Source: Meiothermus sp. CFH 77666
GTDB taxonomy: Bacteria > Deinococcota > Deinococci > Deinococcales > Thermaceae
Length of the DNA stretch: 55,480 bases
Assembly (NCBI RefSeq): GCF_017497985.1
Contig: NZ_JAGDFV010000024.1
Span: 1 to 55,480, forward strand
Reading direction: 5' to 3'
Positions 51,342 to 55,480 of this stretch are shown one piece after another. Below the pieces are notes generated by a model that searched no databases, was not told the DNA's origin, and saw nothing but the letters and a program-made list of their open reading frames with translations. Position 1 is the stretch's first letter, and each line of letters starts with the position of its first letter. The translations under genes and the position numbers were made by a program.

Positions 51342-51929
51342 CTACTCGTCATCCGCCGGGCGGTAGGAGAACGCCAGCCCGACTAACAATAGCAGAAGCC
51401 CCGCAGCCAAGCCCCAGACCCAGCCGCCCGGCAACCGGCCCACTGCGGCCCCGCTGAGGAGGCCTGGGCTGTGCAGCTCGAGCTTGAGCACCCAGCCCGC
51501 GTAGACCACCAAAAAAAGCCACAGGTAGTTGTGGCGCAACCGCACTGCCAGGGCCTGCCGCCGATTGACCGGTGGTGCCGGGCGCTTGAGGCTTTGTAGC
51601 AGCCGATCCACCCAATCGCCCCCGCTTTCACCCAGCACCTGCGGGTAGAAGCCGGCCTCCATCAAACGCACCCGGTAACGCACCAGCTCGTAATAGCGGT
51701 ATCGGCGGGCCTCCATCCAGAGGAAGATGGCATCTAGAGCCAGCGCAAGTGCAAATACAAAGTGTGGCATCTGGGGGTTGCCCAGGGCAAAAGAGACCAT
51801 GGCCGCCGTGGTGCCCACGGCCCAGTTGGTAGTGGTATCGAGCCGGGTGCGGTAGACCGCCATCCGGGCAACCTCGCCTCGGTAGAGGTGAATGAGGGCC
51901 GTGTTCTGGTCTTTGGTGTTTAACTCCAC
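51342..51929 (-). CDS. DUF2270 membrane protein
   Basis: 195 residues from GTG 51929. Cytosolic N-terminus (VELNTKDQNTALIHLYRGEV), two helices near 37-67, an Arg-rich loop (MEARRYRYYELVRYRVRLME) and two C-terminal helices. Matches the DUF2270 pattern of predicted integral membrane proteins. Function unknown. It starts 5 bases after the bacterioferritin stop, so both are likely in one transcript. Confidence 0.85.
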   Translation of the reverse strand: MELNTKDQNTALIHLYRGEVARMAVYRTRLDTTTNWAVGTTAAMVSFALGNPQMPHFVFALALALDAIFLWMEARRYRYYELVRYRVRLMEAGFYPQVLGESGGDWVDRLLQSLKRPAPPVNRRQALAVRLRHNYLWLFLVVYAGWVLKLELHSPGLLSGAAVGRLPGGWVWGLAAGLLLLLVGLAFSYRPADDE

Positions 51930-51934
51930 GCGCC

Positions 51935-52405
51935 CTATTCCCCAGTCTGGGCCAGGAGGTAGTTGGAGAGGCCCATTTGCTCGATCAGGCTACGCTGGGC
52001 CTCGAGCCAGTCGATGTGGGCCTCTTCCTGCTTGAGAATCTCGGCCAGCATCTCCCGTGTACCGTTGTCGCCTACCTCGGCGGCCAGGGCCATGGTCTGG
52101 TTGTAGCCTCGCACACCCAGCAGCTCGCCGTCGTAATCGTTGAGCACAATATCGGAGACATTAGCCCCGATGCGAATCTCACCCAGTCTGGCCACATTGG
52201 GGGTGCCCTCGAGAAAGATGATGCGCTGAATCAGGGCCTCGGCGTGGCGCATCTCGGTGCGGGCGGTAGCCTCCAGGTGCTTTGAGAGCTTCGCGTAGCC
52301 CCAGCTTTCACACATCTCGGCGTGCACCATGTACTGCATGATGGCGGCCAGCTCTTCGGACAGGCGGTGGTTGAGCTGCACAATCACTTCGGCGTTTCCT
52401 TGCAT
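51935..52405 (-). CDS. bfr: Bacterioferritin
   Basis: 156 residues from ATG 52405 after AGGAGGCAACC. All ferroxidase ligands are in place: E18, E51, H54, E94, E127 and H130. M52, the haem ligand in E. coli Bfr, is also present (ATARTEMRHAE). It forms a 24-mer shell that oxidises and stores iron, and limits oxidative damage. Confidence 0.95.
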   Translation of the reverse strand: MQGNAEVIVQLNHRLSEELAAIMQYMVHAEMCESWGYAKLSKHLEATARTEMRHAEALIQRIIFLEGTPNVARLGEIRIGANVSDIVLNDYDGELLGVRGYNQTMALAAEVGDNGTREMLAEILKQEEAHIDWLEAQRSLIEQMGLSNYLLAQTGE

Positions 52406-52593
52406 GGTTGCCTCCTATACATTGGTTTGCTCAAGGCTTCGTTCTTACGCTCAGGGTTCAAAGTACCAGGCCGTAATGCCTCCAAGTACCACCACTCGGG
52501 GGGGCAGTAAGGCATGGATTCGAACCTGCCCAACCCCGGTGGTGGATAGCACCAGACTACTACCCCTGGGCTTCCGGGGGCAAAGGTAAACCA
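52406..52593 (-). other. bfr leader region with tRNA-like debris
   Basis: 188 bases. On the minus strand GGTTCGAATCC (52526-52516) is exactly a tRNA T-loop, preceded by a D-loop-like AGCCCAGGGGTAGTAG (52575-52560). However, the acceptor arms do not pair, the T-stem has a bulge and no proper anticodon arm forms. I read it as a degraded tRNA or a chance match. No clear bfr promoter; TATAGG near 52414 may be a -10. Confidence 0.35.
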
Positions 52594-52626
52594 CCCTAAC
52601 CAAACGCTAACGCGTTCTGGTTAGGG
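52594..52626 (-). repeat. Right-end hairpin of tnpB element 2
   Basis: CCCTAACCA (52594-52602) pairs with TGGTTAGGG (52618-52626), and inside it AACGC pairs with GCGTT around a TAAC loop, leaving one bulged C. The tnpB stop codon lies in the stem. On the tnpB strand the stem is followed by TGGTTTACC. It is the likely right-end/omega RNA hairpin or a terminator. Confidence 0.65.
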
Positions 52627-53795
52627 CTTTCCGAGGAAAGACGATGCAGAGAAGACACCCTCAGAATCCGGGCCGGTTTACAACGGCCCTTGCCCATCGA
52701 GCCTGCTCTTTGGGCGACGATCCCCTTTGGGACGGGCAAAGCCCGTGCACGCAGGGCAATGTTGTGTGCAGCCACCCAGTCTGCGTTGTGCTGGAAGCCG
52801 CATTGGCTGCAGCGGAACAGCGCCTGGCTCCGGCGGTTCTCCTGGGCAATGTGGCCGCAGCGGGGACACGCCTGGCTGGTGTAGCGGGGGTCTACCGCCA
52901 CCACCCGCACCCCCTTCAGGGTTGCTTTGTACTCCAGCAGGGAGCGGAAGCGGGCGTAGGGCCAGAGGCCATGCAGATGGCGCTCTGTTTTGCCGCGTTT
53001 GGTGGTGCGGCCTCTCAACCCGGTCAAATCCTCAACAGCCAGGGTGTCCCCAGGTTCCAGGCTGTCCACAATCCGCCGTGCCAGGGTGTGAAGGGTGTGA
53101 TTTACAAAGCGCTGCTCTTTACCCCTAAGCCGTGCCCAGAGGCGCTGTACGCCTCTGGTGCGTTGGGTATCCAGCTTGCTTCTGACCTCGGCCCGCTTGT
53201 TCCGGTAGTGCAAACGCTTCCCCTTCAGGGAACCGCCGGAGAATCGAACCCCGCTGGAGAGGGTGGCCAGGGCCTTCTGACCCAAATCAACACCCACCAC
53301 CCTGCCCCCACCGCTGGGGGGCTCAGGGGTCTTTACCCGCAGGGAGAGGTGGATGTACCACTTTCCCTTCGGCCCCTTGGTCAGCACCCCGCCCTGCACG
53401 CTTTTGGCCCGCTTCAGCACCCCGCGCTGGTAGTTCCCGAGCTTCATCGGGATAACCATACGGCCAGATACCGTGGTCAGCGAGACCGCCTCGCCCCGCA
53501 GGGAGAGGGTGCGCTGGTCGAAGGCGCAGGAGGTGGGTTGGTAGAACTTCGCCCGGCTGCCCCTTTTCTTTGCTACGCGAAAGATGGCCTGGATGGCGAG
53601 GTTAGCCGAGAGCCCCATTGCCCGGAGGTCGCTATAGACCAAACGCTGCAACCCGAACTTGCGGAACTCCCCCTTCTCCTTGGCCACCCTGAGCGCGTGG
53701 TTGCAGCCCTCGGCGAACCGCCGCACTGTGGCCTCCAAAGCCGCCGCCTGTTCAGGGGTGGGCTTCAAGGTGCAACGGAGCGTGAGGGTCTGCAT
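52596..53795 (-). CDS. tnpB: TnpB, RNA-guided nuclease of element 2
   Basis: 399 residues from ATG 53795. N-terminal OrfB region MQTLTLRCTLKPTPEQAAAL. RuvC residues: Asp in VVGVDLGQKALAT, Glu in LAVEDLTGLRG, Asp in HNADWVAAHNIAL. Zinc ribbon CPRCG...CSQCG. The C-terminal tail (LHRLSSESPNQNALAFG) is encoded by the hairpin region. Full length with all catalytic residues. A TATACT element ends 8 bases before the ATG, giving a nearly leaderless transcript. Confidence 0.9.
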   Translation of the reverse strand: MQTLTLRCTLKPTPEQAAALEATVRRFAEGCNHALRVAKEKGEFRKFGLQRLVYSDLRAMGLSANLAIQAIFRVAKKRGSRAKFYQPTSCAFDQRTLSLRGEAVSLTTVSGRMVIPMKLGNYQRGVLKRAKSVQGGVLTKGPKGKWYIHLSLRVKTPEPPSGGGRVVGVDLGQKALATLSSGVRFSGGSLKGKRLHYRNKRAEVRSKLDTQRTRGVQRLWARLRGKEQRFVNHTLHTLARRIVDSLEPGDTLAVEDLTGLRGRTTKRGKTERHLHGLWPYARFRSLLEYKATLKGVRVVAVDPRYTSQACPRCGHIAQENRRSQALFRCSQCGFQHNADWVAAHNIALRARALPVPKGIVAQRAGSMGKGRCKPARILRVSSLHRLSSESPNQNALAFG

Positions 53796-53835
53796 AAGCA
53801 AAGTATAGCACATCAAGCAGGGGCGAGTGGGTATC

Positions 53836-53906
53836 GCCGCCTGACGGCGGCCTGGGGCTATCCCTCCCCGACCAAACTGCAGCTTGGTCGGGGACTCACG
53901 CCCCAG
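53836..53906 (-). repeat. Left-end hairpin cluster of tnpB element 2
   Basis: Outer arms CTGGGGC (53852-53858) and GCCCCAG (53900-53906) enclose a perfect 10-base stem CCCCGACCAA/TTGGTCGGGG (53866-53893). Next to it GCCGCC-TGAC-GGCGGC (53836-53851). Similar in plan to 30731-30802 before the other tnpB, so both are probably left-end structures. Confidence 0.65.
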
Positions 53907-53956
53907 ACCCCAATCAGTTGAAATGCGGCACGCTGCCCCGAAACACCCGTAGGGAA

Positions 53957-54013
53957 TTGCGCCAGGCACATATTTGCAGCATTTGGCGGCATCGCATTTC
54001 TACCCTGGCGCAA
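53957..54013. repeat. Inverted repeat TTGCGCCAGG/CCTGGCGCAA
   Basis: A perfect 10-base pair of arms (53957-53966 and 54004-54013) with 37 bases between, in the gap between tnpB element 2 and the direct-repeat boxes. A second nested pair GAAATGCG (near 53921) / CGCATTTC (53993-54000) overlaps it. Could be a cruciform or MITE remnant; no function assigned. Confidence 0.45.
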
Positions 54014-54026
54014 CTTAGACCCCAAA

Positions 54027-54043
54027 GGTTAGGTTTCGGTAAA
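54027..54043 (-). promoter_or_regulatory. Direct-repeat box facing tnpB element 2
   Basis: On the minus strand TTTACC-N5-CTAACC, nearly the same as the zwf box. The gene it once served may have been bfr before the tnpB element inserted (inference). Confidence 0.45.
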
Positions 54044-54052
54044 GAACCGTTT

Positions 54053-54089
54053 TTTACCGACCTTTACTCGGTTTTTACCAGTCTAAACC
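54053..54089 (+). promoter_or_regulatory. Direct-repeat box upstream of the 121-residue gene
   Basis: Units TTTACC (54053), TTTACT (54063), TTTACC (54074) and TAAACC (54084) on the plus strand, spaced 10-11 bases, ending 26 bases before the next start. Back-to-back with the minus-strand box at 54027. Confidence 0.55.
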
Positions 54090-54115
54090 ATGCTCTTAGC
54101 TCAAGGAGGCCGGTA

Positions 54116-54481
54116 ATGTTCGATCTGCACGAGCGCCTGCTGTTGCTAGCGCACAGCCTGGAGGGGGTTCAAACCGAGCTCGAGGGTGCAACTGAACGCT
54201 TCTATCACGGCAGTCCAATGCTTCCGGGCAGGCTCTTTCTGGAAGTGATAGAGGCCGACCACATGGTTTATGGTTTGCCGCCCCATCCACAATGCCACTT
54301 TCGTGCTTCCGTGGTATTCCCGCACCCGGTATACCCAGGCTGGGTGCGAATAGCCCAACCAAGCGAGGAAGAAGAAGCGCTGCTGTGGCAGAGCATCCTT
54401 TACAGCTACCAAACCATGGGACACAGCCCAGCTCTTCCCGCTTCATTGCTGGTCAGTCACCCCCTTATGCGTGCGGTTTAG
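54116..54481 (+). CDS. Small hypothetical protein
   Basis: 121 residues from ATG 54116 after CAAGGAGGCCGGTA. MFDLHERLLLLAHSLEGVQT at the start; then mixed alpha/beta with several Pro and His (GLPPHPQCHFRASVVFPHPV). No family recognised and no signal peptide. The upstream boxes suggest stress control. Confidence 0.75.
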   Translation: MFDLHERLLLLAHSLEGVQTELEGATERFYHGSPMLPGRLFLEVIEADHMVYGLPPHPQCHFRASVVFPHPVYPGWVRIAQPSEEEEALLWQSILYSYQTMGHSPALPASLLVSHPLMRAV

Positions 54482-54550
54482 ATGACTGCCCTCCCAGCAG
54501 GCTGCCTATCAGAATCAGCACAAATAACTCGGTGCATTGCCAATACACAA

Positions 54551-54585
54551 GGCCGCCCTGGGGGCGGCCCCCGCTAGACAACTTT
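54551..54585. terminator. Possible terminator between convergent genes
   Basis: GGCCGCCC (54551-54558) pairs with GGGCGGCC (54562-54569), loop TGG. A T5 run follows at 54583-54587 after 13 bases, which is far for an intrinsic terminator. Position between the converging 54116 and 54587 genes supports a role in ending transcription. Confidence 0.5.
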
Positions 54586-54586
54586 T

Positions 54587-55105
54587 TCAGGAGGCTTTAG
54601 CCTCGAGGCTCACCCCCTGCCCACCCTGAGCACCCAGCAGATCCTTGGCGCGGTTGGCCTCGTCCTCGCTGCCGTGCATCAGCACCACATAGCTACCGGC
54701 CTTGATGGAGGAATCCAGCTTCAGGGCTTTGTCCCGGCTTACCCCGTAGCCAATCAGGGCCCCAACCAGCGCACCCCCAGCCGCCCCCAGCACGGCCCCC
54801 TCGAGGCCCGCAATCAGGCTGGCCACAAACGGGCCGGCCACAATCAAAGGCCCCACGCCGGGAATCCAGAGAAAGGCTGCCCCCACCAGGAGCCCGAAAA
54901 TTCCACCAACCCAGGCCCCCACGCCCGCGGCCCCCTTGGCCACGTCCCCGGTGGTCACAAAACCGTGTACCTTTTCGGTAGATTGCAGGTTCTGCCCGAG
55001 AATCGAAACCTGCTTGATAGGCAGGCCCGCATCGCCCATCTTGCGCACCGCCTCCTCGGCAGCCTGGTGGGTTGGGAAAACTGTGCTCACTACGTACTCG
55101 CTCAT
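54587..55105 (-). CDS. Stress protein with YflT-like start and glycine zipper
   Basis: 172 residues from ATG 55105 after AAAGGAGGTCAAG. N-terminal alpha/beta unit (VVSTVFPTHQAAEEAVRKMG; IKQVSILGQNLQSTEK) like general stress protein 17M/YflT. The centre is two Gly/Ala-rich membrane-active helices (GVGAWVGGIFGLLVGAAFLW; LEGAVLGAAGGALVGALIGY), and the end repeats an alpha/beta unit (SYVVLMHGSEDEANRAKDLL). Likely a membrane-associated stress protein. The direct-repeat box is 90 bases upstream. Confidence 0.82.
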   Translation of the reverse strand: MSEYVVSTVFPTHQAAEEAVRKMGDAGLPIKQVSILGQNLQSTEKVHGFVTTGDVAKGAAGVGAWVGGIFGLLVGAAFLWIPGVGPLIVAGPFVASLIAGLEGAVLGAAGGALVGALIGYGVSRDKALKLDSSIKAGSYVVLMHGSEDEANRAKDLLGAQGGQGVSLEAKAS

Positions 55106-55195
55106 CTTGACCTCCTTTGGTTAGCGAAAAGGCACGTGCTCAGCATGAACCCCTGTTTGATTTCGCCAACCACACCGTCCATATTGGGTTCGAGA

Positions 55196-55217
55196 GGTAA
55201 AGAAATGGTAAATATTG
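55196..55217 (-). promoter_or_regulatory. TTTACC direct-repeat box upstream of the YflT-like gene
   Basis: On the minus strand TTTACC-N5-TTTACC with an 11-base period and a third weak unit (GAACCC) one period further. The leader to the ATG is about 90 bases. Confidence 0.6.
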
Positions 55218-55256
55218 CGTCCGGACTTGCATTTTTCGTTGGGCCAGTGGTAGTGT

Positions 55257-55480
55257 AATCACTGGTGCTAGTCACAAAACGATGTCAGCTATACACAGGT
55301 CTGGGGAAGCAGCGATGAGGTTCAGGGCGATGATGAGGTAAGCCCACCAAGCGGTAAAGCCAAGTTCAGTACGGTGATGGCGTTTCTTGGCACCGAAAAA
55401 ACGGGTTAGTTGAGACAACAACCTTTCGATGGACATACGCTCTGACCAGGTCTTATGGGCACAGAACTTGAGACACGCCG
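55257..55480 (-). mobile_element. IS-A copy 2, 3' part, cut by the window end
   Basis: The terminal repeat at 55257-55287 matches the 5' repeat of copy 1 in 29 of 31 bases. The element has the same orientation as copy 1 at the other end of the window. The transposase stop lies within the repeat. Confidence 0.75.
55272..55480 (-). CDS. DDE transposase of IS-A, C-terminal fragment
   Basis: 69 codons from the window edge to the stop at 55272. Includes KFCAHKTWSERMSIERLLSQ and RHHRTELGFTAWWAYLIIAL, ending SPDLCIADIVL. The S-x-E-R/x-S-I-E-R pattern with the catalytic Glu region, and the basic stretch after it, are typical of the last part of DDE transposases. Confidence 0.75.
   Translation of the reverse strand, partial: ACLKFCAHKTWSERMSIERLLSQLTRFFGAKKRHHRTELGFTAWWAYLIIALNLIAASPDLCIADIVL

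Larger units (their letters stand above)
52586..53906 (-). mobile_element. tnpB-only IS200/IS605-type element 2
   Basis: tnpB on the minus strand, bracketed by the hairpin at 52594-52626 and a hairpin cluster at 53836-53906. No tnpA. The sequence differs strongly from element 1, so it is a separate family member and not a copy. Borders are approximate. It lies between bfr and a pair of direct-repeat boxes. Confidence 0.65.

Noticed and set aside
52644-53921. Plus-strand frame of 425 codons opposite tnpB 2
   Set aside because: Shadow frame; the RuvC and zinc motifs are on the minus strand.
1-55480. Plasmid replication or partition genes
   Set aside because: None seen, so the possible circular nature of the window rests only on the IS at both edges.

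Overview
The window looks like chromosomal or large-plasmid DNA of a member of the Thermaceae, most likely Meiothermus. The DNA is GC-rich with very frequent ctcgag motifs. Genes are tightly packed with many 4-base ATGA/GTGA overlaps, GTG and TTG starts occur, and several promoters sit so close to start codons that transcripts would be nearly leaderless. The genus is inferred from style and gene content; no marker gene is present.

Layout. 1-1274: the 5' part of a DDE-transposase insertion sequence (called IS-A here), with an IS630-family element inserted between its terminal repeat and its transposase. 1459-6178: a marR gene coupled to a very large MFS exporter that carries 44-residue repeats and a coiled coil in its last extracytoplasmic loop, then a GNAT enzyme and a VIT-type metal transporter. 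6311-10980: two OmpR/histidine-kinase pairs and a broken PAP2 phosphatase. 11039-17129: an envelope group (polysaccharide deacetylase, beta-propeller lipoprotein, PepSY protein, AI-2E-type permease, SDH-type protease, MntH). 17206-23706: a cassette of a SARP/TPR protein and four lipoproteins, one of them a subtilase. 24176-25387: an HtrA protease. 25515-34158: a long minus-strand run (antiporter, stress protein, CrcB, DUF190, phosphoesterase, MFS, coiled coil, MutS-like ATPase) interrupted by a tnpB element. 34343-35019: hicB, a wrecked hicA and a small inverted-repeat element. 35044-41572: tandem Usp, EamA, Rieske, GH15 glucoamylase, zwf, MtfA-type peptidase. 41665-46101: small exported proteins, PepSY and DUF2271 genes and a third two-component pair. 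46098-51315: APC permease, DUF1003, TauE plus DUF1634, gnd, pgl. 51342-52405: DUF2270 and bacterioferritin. 52594-54013: a second tnpB element. 54116-55105: two small stress-type genes. 55257-55480: the 3' end of another IS-A copy.

How the parts work together. zwf, gnd and pgl give the whole oxidative pentose phosphate branch, and zwf overlaps a GH15 enzyme that would release glucose from storage glucans. Many other genes concern the envelope, metals (VIT, MntH, Bfr), fluoride (CrcB) and stress. The most striking pattern crosses these groups. A direct repeat with an 11-base period (TTTACC-N5-TTTACC, sometimes three copies) lies just upstream of a two-component operon, the beta-propeller lipoprotein, the AI-2E-type permease, htrA, the antiporter operon, zwf and two small stress genes. 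This looks like the operator of an OmpR-type regulator, possibly the response regulator at 7615-8295, and may define a local envelope/redox stress regulon.

Several genes are broken by single-base changes, three of them at homopolymer runs: the IS630 transposase, PAP2, TauE and the MutS-like gene. hicA has two lesions. The window starts and stops inside co-oriented copies of the same IS, as expected for a draft contig ended by repeats or a segment bracketed by IS copies. No rRNA, CRISPR array or intact tRNA was seen.
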